Of a stretch of 34,270 nucleotides of DNA, positions 16,157-23,800 are shown in pieces. Source of the stretch: Verrucomicrobiales bacterium (GTDB lineage: Bacteria > Verrucomicrobiota > Verrucomicrobiia > Limisphaerales > UBA11320); contig JAEUHE010000071.1 in the NCBI GenBank assembly GCA_016793885.1, forward strand, positions 1 to 34,270. The letters are read 5' to 3'. Every line of letters begins with the position of its first letter. The first letter of the stretch is position 1. A program made the translations under genes and the position numbers. The notes under the pieces were generated by a model. It did not search any database. It was given only the letters and a program-made list of their open reading frames with translations, and was not told where the DNA came from.

Positions 16157-16184
16157 GAATCACCCGCCCAACGGCGGGTGATTC
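16157..16184 (+). terminator. Terminator-like hairpin after sodA
   Basis: A 12 bp perfect GC-rich stem (16157-16168 with 16173-16184) with the loop CAAC lies 33 bp after the sodA stop. Only a weak TCTAAT follows, so intrinsic termination may be incomplete. It separates sodA from the LeuRS-like gene. Confidence 0.6.
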
Positions 16185-16228
16185 TCTAATGACCGGAGCC
16201 AGCCGACGTCTCCACCCACGGACGATTC

Positions 16229-17176
16229 ATGTCGAAACGCCCCCCTTACCCGTTCGCCGCCCTCGAGGCCAAATGGATGAGGATATGGGATGGCGCCCCC
16301 CTGGAGGCAACGGCCGAACTCGGACAGGTCGGCTCAACCTCCCTCCGCATCGCCTGGGTTGAATGCCTCACCAAGCGAACGCTTCGGTGCGGTTTCCCCG
16401 GCGCTTTGGAAGGTGGCGATCGCTGGATCCCACACCCCGCCGAATTCGGCCGGGACGCATGCCGAGTAGCCCTGCTTTCGCGACCGGGTGAACTTACCGG
16501 GGATCGACCAAGCTCTGAGGAACTGACGGCCGCGGCCCGCTTTCTGGGCCGCGTGTGGCGCCTCTATGTCGACGAAGCCGACACAGTGGAGTTTCAGCAA
16601 GCCTGCACCCTGGATCCAACTCAGTCCGTCGTCGCGCTCGAAGGAATCGGCCTCTCCTTGGCATTAGGACCAGATCTGCCGTCCCTATCGATGCATCGCG
16701 TCTGGCACTCCTGTCTGCAACGGGTCGAACAGGGGATTGCCCAACAGCGCCCCCACATTGCCGTCGCAGCTCTCATCGAATTCGTTAATCAAGCCACGCT
16801 TTGGCCCAAGCGGCCACGGGCACTGCTCACCGACTTCCTGCTGGTTCTGCAACCGTTCGCCCCCATTCTTGCGCAGGAACTCACCGCCAAGTGCAGATTG
16901 CACGCAACTGGCCGAGCCCCCTACGAGCCCGTCCCAGCTCGGAGCGGAGATTGGCCAACCTTGGATTCCAAGTGCTTGACTGAAACAGCTTTGGAGATTT
17001 CAATCCAGATCAACGGCAAGTTAAGGGACACGCTGATGGTTTCGGGGGATGTATCGCCGGCAGCCTTGGAAAAAGCTGCCTTGTCGGCGGAAAAGGTCGT
17101 CCCCTTTCTGCAGGGCAAAGTCATCCGCCGGGTGGTGGTCGTGCCTCAAAAGCTGGTGAACATTGCGGTGGAGTGA
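16229..17176 (+). CDS. Leucyl-tRNA synthetase-derived protein lacking the catalytic core
   Basis: A 315-residue protein. Residues 6-20 (YPFAALEAKWMRIWD) look like the N-terminus of LeuRS. Residues 70-115 (AEFGRDACRVALL...AARFLGRVWRLYVDE) match the end of the LeuRS catalytic domain (usually YGAD-R...GAHRFLxRVWRL). Residues 155-222 match the class Ia anticodon-binding helical bundle (MHRVWHSCLQRVEQ...AVAALIEFVNQ...LQPFAPILAQEL). Residues 241-315 match the LeuRS C-terminal domain (DWPT...ISIQINGKLRD...GKVIRRVVVVPQKLVNIAVE). HIGH, the CP1 editing domain and KMSKS are all missing, so it cannot charge tRNA alone. The frame is intact, which argues for a working derivative rather than decay. A real leuS must lie elsewhere. 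Possible roles are tRNA binding or regulation (inference). Confidence 0.82.
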   Translation: MSKRPPYPFAALEAKWMRIWDGAPLEATAELGQVGSTSLRIAWVECLTKRTLRCGFPGALEGGDRWIPHPAEFGRDACRVALLSRPGELTGDRPSSEELTAAARFLGRVWRLYVDEADTVEFQQACTLDPTQSVVALEGIGLSLALGPDLPSLSMHRVWHSCLQRVEQGIAQQRPHIAVAALIEFVNQATLWPKRPRALLTDFLLVLQPFAPILAQELTAKCRLHATGRAPYEPVPARSGDWPTLDSKCLTETALEISIQINGKLRDTLMVSGDVSPAALEKAALSAEKVVPFLQGKVIRRVVVVPQKLVNIAVE

Positions 17177-17206
17177 AGGGTCGGCTACAGTTTCCTTGTC
17201 CGTATC

Positions 17207-17338
17207 ATGATGCGCTATCTAACCCAGCAACAAAGAACAGTGATCTCCGTGGTAGTCGGACTGCTGTTAACCGGCTGGGCCGTTCAGGCGTGGCGGCTTT
17301 CGCATCCCGCGCCCCCGCCCACGGTCAAGGGTTCCTAA
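17207..17338 (+). CDS. 43-residue single-pass membrane peptide
   Basis: A short ORF with tandem ATG ATG at 17207 and 17210 and TAA at 17336-17338. The product starts with a polar, basic stretch (MMRYLTQQQR), continues with one membrane helix (residues 11-27, VISVVVGLLLTGWAV) and ends Pro-rich (HPAPPPTVKGS). Orientation follows the positive-inside rule. It fills the 168 bp between the LeuRS-like gene and the next gene, 6 bp before the latter's ATG, so co-transcription is likely. No function is recognised. Codon choice is ordinary for the region. It could be chance, but the clean membrane helix and the tight spacing favour a real gene. Confidence 0.5.
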   Translation: MMRYLTQQQRTVISVVVGLLLTGWAVQAWRLSHPAPPPTVKGS

Positions 17339-17344
17339 AGTTGT

Positions 17345-17767
17345 ATGCAAACGCCGAGTTTTGAAGATATTTTGAACGGAATAATCAAGAAAGATCCTCG
17401 TTATCAACGGGAAGCATACGTCTTCCTGCGTGAGGCCTTGGACCACACTCAAAAGAGCGCCAGCAAAACGAATAAGAATGAGGCCCGGCATGTCTCAGGA
17501 CAGGAACTGCTTCAAGGCATTCGCGAGTTCGCGCTGCTCCAGTTCGGACCCATGACCGTCACTGTGCTCGAAGAATGGGGCGTCCGCCGCTGCGAAGACT
17601 TTGGTGAGCTGGTGTTCAATCTCGTGGAACACGGCTTGCTTTCCAAAACAGAGAAAGACAGTCGGGCTGACTTTCAGGATGGATATGACTTCGATGATGC
17701 CTTTCGAAAGCCGTTCCAACCTAAACAACCCCGACCCCAACCCGTGACGGAGTCCTCGGAAGTCTGA
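17345..17767 (+). CDS. Minf_1886 family protein
   Basis: A 140-residue protein that I recognise as the conserved family named after Methylacidiphilum Minf_1886, common in Verrucomicrobiota and relatives. Typical segments are DPRYQREAYVFLREALDHTQK, HVSGQELLQGIREFALLQFGPM, VLEEWGVRRCEDFGELVFNLVE and GYDFDDAFRKPF. It is soluble with no signal peptide, mostly helical in the first 100 residues and Pro/Gln-rich at the end. The molecular function is unknown to me. It lies between the small membrane peptide and the M16 peptidase, all on the plus strand with short gaps. Confidence 0.85.
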   Translation: MQTPSFEDILNGIIKKDPRYQREAYVFLREALDHTQKSASKTNKNEARHVSGQELLQGIREFALLQFGPMTVTVLEEWGVRRCEDFGELVFNLVEHGLLSKTEKDSRADFQDGYDFDDAFRKPFQPKQPRPQPVTESSEV

Positions 17768-17784
17768 CTCCTTCTGTGAATCGC

Positions 17785-20370
17785 ATGCCTTTGAAAATTG
17801 CCCGCCGCATCGCTCCATCCGCCTCTAAACCCAAGCGCCCCGAAGAAAACTCACACCCGCTGCCTCCTCATGTCCAATGTGTGACGCTGGAGAACGGCTT
17901 GACGCTGATCCTACGCGAGGATCACAGCGCGCCCGTGGTTTCGGTTCAGGCTTGGTGCAAGGCCGGGAGCATCGACGAAGGGCGCTTGCTCGGTGCCGGA
18001 ATGTCTCACGTGCTCGAGCACATGCTCTTCAAGGGAACGAGTTCGCGTCCGTCAGGCCGGATCGATCAGGAGGTTCAGGAAGCCGGCGGGTACATGAACG
18101 CCTACACCTCCTTTGATCGGACCGTGTACTGGATCAACGTGCCCAACACCGGGGCCACGGTGGCGATCGATGTGCTGTGCGACATCGTTCAGAACGCTAG
18201 CATACCCGAGGAGGAGTTAACGAAGGAGCTGGATGTCATTCGCCGGGAAATGGACATGGGGCACGACGACCCCGGACATCGATCCGCGCGACGCCTGTTC
18301 GAAGTGGCCTACACCCGGAGCCCTTACCGATTCCCCATCATCGGCCACCTGGACCTGTTCAACACGCTCAAGCGCGAGGACATCGTCGGCTACTATCGGG
18401 AGAAGTACGCGCCGAACAATCTCTTCTTCGTCGTGGTGGGAGACATGGACCCCAAGGCCGTGGAGAAGCAGATCCGCGACGCGTTCAGCAAGACACCAGC
18501 GCGGCCTGTTCCCTCGGTTCCCTACTCGACCGAACCCAAGCAAACCGCACCACGCGAGGTCATCGAGGAGGCATCCATTGAACTGGGGCATTTCCACTAC
18601 AGCTGGCATATCCCGGATCTTCGTCATGACGACATTCCAGCTCTCGACGTTTTGACGACTCTCCTGGGAAGCGGGCGCAGCTCCCGACTTTACCAGCAGA
18701 TTCGCGAACGGCAGGGACTGGTGAACGCCGTCGAATCTTGGACCTATAACCCGGGCAACCCCGGCCTCTTCGGCGTCAGCGCCGTGGTGGACCCCGACAA
18801 ATTCAGCGCCGCGCGGAGCGCGATCCTGGATCAGATCGACTTGATGAAGCAGAAGCCGGTCTCCGCCGCTGAGCTGGCCAAGGCGGTGAAGCAATTTGTC
18901 TCCGGAACGCTTTCAACCCGGAAGACCATGCAAGGCCAGGCGCAAGACTTGGGCAGCAGCTGGCTCGCGGCCCACGATCTCAGTTTCTCAAGCCGCTACC
19001 TCTCCAAGGTCAAAAAGCTGAAGCCAGCCGATCTGACCCGGGTGGCTCGACTCTACCTCACCGAGGAGAACCGCACGTTCTTCGGACTGATGCCGCAAGG
19101 CACCGTGCCAGCCAGGACGGCCATCTCCGAAAGCCACAATGAGCAGGCGATTCAAAAAATCGAACTGCCCAACGGGCTGCGACTGCTGCTCAAAGAAGAT
19201 CACCGGCTTCCCTTCGTGGAGATCCGCGCAGTGCTGCAAGGCGGCGTGCTGACCGAATCGACCCAGAACAGCGGTATCACCCAGATCCTTTCCAAGATGC
19301 TGCTTCAGGGAACTCGCCGGCGATCCGCCCAGGCCATCGCCAATGAGATCGAGTCCGTCGGCGGCAGCATTGGAAGCTACGGTGGAAACAACAGTCTCGG
19401 CGTGAGCACCGAGGTCATGAGCGAGGACTTCACGACGGCGCTGGATTTGCTCCAGGACGTGCTGCTGCATCCTTCCTTTCCCGCCAACGGCTTGGAGCGA
19501 GAGCGCCAGATTCAGCTGGCCGAGATCCGAGCTCAAAAAGATCAACTCCTCAGCTTGGCCGACACTCAGGCTCGGGAGGCCATGTTCGGTCAGGCGGGTT
19601 ACGGACTTCAGGCGCGCGGGACTGAGAAGACGGTTTCCGCTCTCACGGCCAAGGATCTTCGGGACCTCCATCGGAAGGTCGTGGTGCCGAAAAACTGTGT
19701 CCTCTCTATCTTCGGCGACATCAAACCCGCCCAAGTGATCGCCGAAGTAAAAAAGCATCTCGGCAAGTGGAGCGGGCAGCACCAGCCGGTCACGCTCACC
19801 AAGCATGGCCATCCGTTCTCGGAGATCAAACGCCTCACCACCAACGTCGACAAGAAACAGGCGGTGCTCATCCTCGCGTTCCCGGGCATCACCATCTTCC
19901 ACCCCGACCGCTTTGCCCTGGAATTGGTCCAGGAGGCCCTGAGCGATCTGGGCTCACGACTTTTCGTGCGCATCCGCGATGAATTAGGGCTCGCCTACTA
20001 TGTGGGAGCCCAGAATTTTCTGGGATTGGCTCCGGGCTATTTCTCGTTCTACGTGGGGACCGACCCGGAGAAATCGGCGCTCGTTGAGCAGGAGTTGCTC
20101 AAGGAAGCCATGAAGCTCGGAGAGCACGGACTAACCGCCGCAGAGCTGCATCGCGCCAAAGCGAAGATGATCGGACAAAAGAAGATCGCCCGCCAGGAAC
20201 TGGGACGCATGGCGATGACCTCCGCCTTGGACGAGCTCTACGGACTGGGGTACGCCAATTGCGATCGCGAGGATGCCCTCTTCGAAGCCGTCACCTTGCA
20301 AGACGTCAAACGCGTCTGCGCCGCCTACCTGCGCAAGGATACCCACGTCATTTCAATCGTGCAGCCGTAG
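17785..20370 (+). CDS. Two-lobed M16 family zinc metallopeptidase
   Basis: About 861 residues forming two tandem M16 units. The N-terminal half carries the inverted zinc motif HVLEH (His75, Glu78, His79 counting from ATG 17785) and Glu155 in ELDVIRREMD, 76 residues further on as expected for the third ligand. The second half (from about 455, LPNGLRLLLKEDH) has the same fold but NSGITQILSKMLLQGT in place of the zinc motif, so it is the non-catalytic partner lobe; RDELGLAYYVGAQ is the conserved substrate-binding region. This is the layout of pitrilysin/YmxG-type peptidases that degrade peptides inside a closed chamber. There is no obvious signal peptide. GTG 17776 is an alternative start, 3 codons earlier. 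It ends the plus-strand run that begins with the LeuRS-like gene. Confidence 0.95.
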   Translation: MPLKIARRIAPSASKPKRPEENSHPLPPHVQCVTLENGLTLILREDHSAPVVSVQAWCKAGSIDEGRLLGAGMSHVLEHMLFKGTSSRPSGRIDQEVQEAGGYMNAYTSFDRTVYWINVPNTGATVAIDVLCDIVQNASIPEEELTKELDVIRREMDMGHDDPGHRSARRLFEVAYTRSPYRFPIIGHLDLFNTLKREDIVGYYREKYAPNNLFFVVVGDMDPKAVEKQIRDAFSKTPARPVPSVPYSTEPKQTAPREVIEEASIELGHFHYSWHIPDLRHDDIPALDVLTTLLGSGRSSRLYQQIRERQGLVNAVESWTYNPGNPGLFGVSAVVDPDKFSAARSAILDQIDLMKQKPVSAAELAKAVKQFVSGTLSTRKTMQGQAQDLGSSWLAAHDLSFSSRYLSKVKKLKPADLTRVARLYLTEENRTFFGLMPQGTVPARTAISESHNEQAIQKIELPNGLRLLLKEDHRLPFVEIRAVLQGGVLTESTQNSGITQILSKMLLQGTRRRSAQAIANEIESVGGSIGSYGGNNSLGVSTEVMSEDFTTALDLLQDVLLHPSFPANGLERERQIQLAEIRAQKDQLLSLADTQAREAMFGQAGYGLQARGTEKTVSALTAKDLRDLHRKVVVPKNCVLSIFGDIKPAQVIAEVKKHLGKWSGQHQPVTLTKHGHPFSEIKRLTTNVDKKQAVLILAFPGITIFHPDRFALELVQEALSDLGSRLFVRIRDELGLAYYVGAQNFLGLAPGYFSFYVGTDPEKSALVEQELLKEAMKLGEHGLTAAELHRAKAKMIGQKKIARQELGRMAMTSALDELYGLGYANCDREDALFEAVTLQDVKRVCAAYLRKDTHVISIVQP

Positions 20371-20489
20371 GCGCGGGGGAGCACTAGCGCCTTATGGACC
20401 GCGGTGGCACGACAACGCTGTACCTTCACGCCACCTCATGCCCCTCCAACGCACGCACTGACCCTAGGCGCACCCCCAGCCACGGTTGT

Positions 20490-20701
20490 GATTAAAGGTG
20501 GGTGAGGTCAGGGGATCCCGACTCCATCGAGGGGGCAAAAGCGGCAGAGGGCTGCACGACGAAAGAACTATAAGCTTGGTCGGATCGATTCTCGATCAAC
20601 TCCAAAATGGGCCGAAATCGTCGCGAAGCGTCTTGGAGTGCTGTAGCCCTCTACAGCTTTTCAGCACCCGACGGAGTCGGATGATCTCACCCACTTTAAC
20701 T
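20490..20701 (+). mobile_element. MITE-like element, copy A
   Basis: About 212 bp bounded by imperfect terminal inverted repeats: GATTAAAGGTGGGTGAG at 20490-20506, and CTCACCCACTTTAA at 20686-20699. It is the reverse complement of copy B (22158-22370) with about a dozen differences by eye. It contains internal hairpins: CTGTAG-CCCT-CTACAG at 20641-20656, a GATCGA/TCGATC pair near 20584-20598, and GCAG-AGGG-CTGC. It encodes no transposase. It lies in the 447 bp gap between the M16 and CE15 genes; the remaining flanks (20371-20489 and 20702-20817) hold nothing I recognise. Confidence 0.8.
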
Positions 20702-20817
20702 CCCCCTCAGCCACCCCGCCAAGAGCAGGAAAAGCGGAGACGTGTCTCCGCAGTCCATAGCACCCCCACTCAAAAAAGACTCACCCTCTAGAAAACGGTT
20801 TGGTAGCGTCGCGTTCC

Positions 20818-22128
20818 ATGAACCTGACCTCACTGCCTCGCGGAGCCCGACGAGCATTGGCCTACGTCTCCCTCGTTCTACTGGCCGGCGGATGCGCCAG
20901 CCCGAAGCACTCTTGGCCAACCGCCGCGCAACTCCCGTCAAGCCCCGGCCTGCCCGACCCGCTGATCAAGTTCGACGGAACTCGGGTCGCGTCTCGTGAG
21001 CAGTGGTCCATGGAACGTCGACCGGAACTGAAAAAGCTTTTTCAGCATTACATGTATGGTTACCTCCCACCGGTCCCGACTCGAATGAAGTTTAAAAACG
21101 AGGCCGTTTACACGGACTTCCTCGGCGGGAAAGCGACGCTCAAGCTGGTCAAGATTCAGACCGGCGGACCTGACGCCCCGGAGATCGATCTGATGTTGAT
21201 CATCCCCCATCGCAAAGCCGAAAAGGCTCCCGTGTTCTTGTCGATGAACTTCTGCGGAAACCATGCGCTGGTAAGCGATCCGCGAGTGCCCTTAACTCGT
21301 GGATGGATCTACACCAGCTGCAAAGGCTGCACCAATGACCACGCCTCCGATCTCGGGCGCGGGTCCCAGGCGGGAGATTGGAGCGTCGAGGAGATCGTGT
21401 CGCGTGGCTACGCGCTGGCCAGCTTCTGCTCCAGCGATGTGGACTCCGATCGAAAGGATGTCTCCGAGGGAATCTACGCCTGGCTAGCCAAGCAGTGGAA
21501 GGACCCTTCCATGGCTGAACCCGCGAACCGCGGGTCAATCGCGGCCTGGGCCTGGGGATTCCATCGATGCGTCGACTACCTGGTGAGAGATCCAGACATC
21601 AACCCACAGCAAATCGCAGTGGTCGGCCACTCGCGCAACGGAAAAACCGCACTACTCGCCGCGGCGATGGATGATCGCATCGCCCTCTCCATCCCGCACC
21701 AGGCCGGATGTGGAGGCACCGCGCCGAGCCGCGGCACCATCGGGGAATCGGTGCAGCGCATCAACACCGCCTTCCCGCACTGGTTCAACGCCCAATACAA
21801 GGAATTCAATACGCAGACCGATCGACTGCCCTTCGATCAACATAGCCTGGTCGCGCTGTGCGCCCCTCGTCCGGTGCTCTTCTCCAATGCTCTCGACGAT
21901 CAATGGGCCAACCCGAGCGGGCAGTTCGAGGTTTTGCAGGCAGCCGATCCGGTTTATCGTTTTCTGGGAGCAGGAGGCCTCGAGGCGAAGTCCATGCCGC
22001 CGCTGGGCCAACTCAGCCCCGGCACCCTTGGCTACTACATTCGTCCTGGTAAACACTCCATGACGGCCCAGGACTGGAAGGTCTTCCTGGATTTCGCCGA
22101 CCACCAGTTCCATCACCCCAAAGAATAG
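20818..22128 (+). CDS. CE15-like glucuronoyl esterase lipoprotein
   Basis: A 436-residue alpha/beta-hydrolase. ATG 20818 gives a lipoprotein signal ending LLAGGC with Cys26; an upstream in-frame GTG at 20800 is less likely. The nucleophile Ser272 sits in VVGHSRNGKTALLAAAMD, the GxSRxGK motif of carbohydrate esterase family 15, followed by the family's SIPHQAGCGGTAPSRG. The catalytic His is probably His413 in RPGKHSMTAQDW. Internal Cys pairs (C146/C168/C171 and C204) could form disulfides. CE15 enzymes cleave ester bonds between 4-O-methyl-glucuronic acid of xylan and lignin alcohols, so a surface or periplasmic role in plant cell-wall breakdown is likely. The gene sits alone between two inverted copies of a MITE-like element. 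Confidence 0.9.
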   Translation: MNLTSLPRGARRALAYVSLVLLAGGCASPKHSWPTAAQLPSSPGLPDPLIKFDGTRVASREQWSMERRPELKKLFQHYMYGYLPPVPTRMKFKNEAVYTDFLGGKATLKLVKIQTGGPDAPEIDLMLIIPHRKAEKAPVFLSMNFCGNHALVSDPRVPLTRGWIYTSCKGCTNDHASDLGRGSQAGDWSVEEIVSRGYALASFCSSDVDSDRKDVSEGIYAWLAKQWKDPSMAEPANRGSIAAWAWGFHRCVDYLVRDPDINPQQIAVVGHSRNGKTALLAAAMDDRIALSIPHQAGCGGTAPSRGTIGESVQRINTAFPHWFNAQYKEFNTQTDRLPFDQHSLVALCAPRPVLFSNALDDQWANPSGQFEVLQAADPVYRFLGAGGLEAKSMPPLGQLSPGTLGYYIRPGKHSMTAQDWKVFLDFADHQFHHPKE

Positions 22129-22157
22129 GGATGTCCAATCCGTGGTCTCAATTCTGT

Positions 22158-22370
22158 GATTAAAAGTGGGTGAGATTTCCCGACTCCGTCGGGTGCCGAA
22201 AAGCTGTAGAGGGCTACAGCACTCCAGGACGCCTCGCGACGATTTGGGCCCATTTTGGAGTTGATCGAGAATCGATCCGACCAAGCTTATAGTTCTTTCG
22301 TCGTGCAGCCCTCTGCCGCTTTTGTCCCCTCGACGGAGTCGGGATCCCCTGACCTCACCCACTTTTAATC
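22158..22370 (-). mobile_element. MITE-like element, copy B
   Basis: 213 bp with perfect 17 bp terminal inverted repeats, GATTAAAAGTGGGTGAG at 22158-22174 and its complement at 22354-22370. It is inverted relative to copy A and nearly identical; the central stretch from CCCATTTTGGAG to CTGCCGCTTTT is unbroken. It lies between the convergent CE15 and L,D-transpeptidase genes, ending 21 bp before the transpeptidase stop codon. A reading frame is open across both copies but looks incidental. Confidence 0.85.
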
Positions 22371-22391
22371 CCCCCTCATCAACCTGCGCTG

Positions 22392-23756
22392 CTAGGGTTC
22401 CACCTGGATCGGCATCCCGATCCAGACCAGCTTCACCAACGTCTCCGCATTCCAATTGGCCAGACGGAAGCAGCCATGGGATTCCGTCCGACCCACTTGC
22501 TCCGGCTGGGGCGTCCCATGGATGCCATACCCCGGCCGATCCAGACTGATCCAGGCCACTCCGACCGGATTGTTCGGTCCAGGCTGAAGGATCAGCTTCC
22601 GCTTGATCTGTCGTGCCTCCTCAGATTCAGGAAAGACGTCGGGATTGAAGGTGTAGTTGGGATTCACGGCAATCTTCTCAACATGAAGATCGCCTACTGG
22701 CCGTTTCTCCTTGTCCTTAGCGATGCTGCACGGGAAATGAAGCACCAGTTTGGAATCTCCATCAAAACCCTGAAGCGTTTTGGCGCTCAGAGAAATCCGC
22801 ACGAACGATAGCCGACCTGAGATCGGCGGCGGCTCCACATTCGGCACCTTCAGTGGCAACCCCGCAGTGACACGGTCCCAGTCGACGAGAGGATTGAGTT
22901 GTCGGATTAAAGCAGGGTGAGATCGAAATTTTTCCGACACCATCTCCAGGATGGTTTCATACTCCATGCGGTCCTGTTCCGACTTAGCCATCCAGGTCTT
23001 CGCCAAAGGTCGCAACCGTCCCAGATCGGCATCAGTGACGGTATAAGTCACAAAAAGCTCAGCCGGAAGGGCGAGCCTGTTTCGGGTCGTGGTATCGAGA
23101 TTCCCTGTTCCAGGCAGACCTTCCCGTTCTTGAAAGGCTCGCAGGGCGGACCGGGTCTGCGAACCCAACTTGCCGTCGATCGACCCGGAGGAAAACCCCA
23201 GTCTCGCCAGGGCCAACTGAGCCTCCAACACGCTGCGAACCTGCCCGGTTCCCACGGGATCCGGGATCACCGACTCGAGCGGAGAGGTATTCGTGGCCGT
23301 AGCCACGACGGGTCGGTTGCTCCGGATGACGACGGTGCCCAAAGGATGTGCGCTTCCCGGGGCTAGCTCGTTCGTGCCCCCGCCAACTTTCACGGCCGCA
23401 GGAACTGGGACGGAGCTTGGCCCCGCGAGAATCGCGGTGGGAGGAGCCGACGTGGACACCGACACTGGAGGAGCGGGCTCTACCGGCTTGGGAACCGGAA
23501 GGACCGGAGGTACCGCCGCCGGAAGGATCGGCTTGGGTGGATCCACGGGAACCGAAGGCTGCCGAGGGGGGGCATCAGGCGAAACGGTCGGGACGCGCAC
23601 CGGGCTGCCCAAGGATTCCGGAGAAACCGGTGGAGCCGGCCGCTGAATCCACAGCCAACCGATAAACGCGAGCGCCAGGATGGCGATCAGCCAATAGCGG
23701 GCATCGCCTCGTTGAGACCCTCGCGCGGAGTGATTTTGACCAGAGGTCACGTGCAC
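22392..23756 (-). CDS. L,D-transpeptidase with peptidoglycan-binding domain
   Basis: A 454-residue envelope enzyme. A short basic N-terminus and one membrane helix (about 21-38, YWLIAILALAFIGWLWI) anchor it. A Pro/Val/Ala-rich linker of about 125 residues spans the periplasm. A PG_binding_1 domain follows (about 168-232, LARLGFSSGSIDGKLGSQTRSALRAFQ). The YkuD catalytic domain ends the protein, with YGIHGT and SHGCFRL carrying the nucleophile Cys429. YkuD enzymes form 3-3 cross-links in peptidoglycan or attach proteins to it. The start is not firm: GTG 23756 is used, GTG 23750 is equally possible, and no ATG lies near. A 44 bp gap separates it from the upstream NanA gene. Confidence 0.93.
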   Translation of the reverse strand: MHVTSGQNHSARGSQRGDARYWLIAILALAFIGWLWIQRPAPPVSPESLGSPVRVPTVSPDAPPRQPSVPVDPPKPILPAAVPPVLPVPKPVEPAPPVSVSTSAPPTAILAGPSSVPVPAAVKVGGGTNELAPGSAHPLGTVVIRSNRPVVATATNTSPLESVIPDPVGTGQVRSVLEAQLALARLGFSSGSIDGKLGSQTRSALRAFQEREGLPGTGNLDTTTRNRLALPAELFVTYTVTDADLGRLRPLAKTWMAKSEQDRMEYETILEMVSEKFRSHPALIRQLNPLVDWDRVTAGLPLKVPNVEPPPISGRLSFVRISLSAKTLQGFDGDSKLVLHFPCSIAKDKEKRPVGDLHVEKIAVNPNYTFNPDVFPESEEARQIKRKLILQPGPNNPVGVAWISLDRPGYGIHGTPQPEQVGRTESHGCFRLANWNAETLVKLVWIGMPIQVEP

Positions 23757-23800
23757 GGCCTCAGCATAGCCAAAAGTAGGCCAACCAAGTCAGCGAATTT

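Noticed and set aside
16229..17176. Annotating this gene as an active leucyl-tRNA synthetase
   Set aside because: HIGH, KMSKS and the CP1 editing domain are all absent and the protein is about a third of the normal length.
20498..22455. Open frames running through both MITE-like elements (similar peptides in each)
   Set aside because: The peptides match only because the elements are copies of each other. The frames run into unrelated flanks, have no domain and lack a ribosome site.
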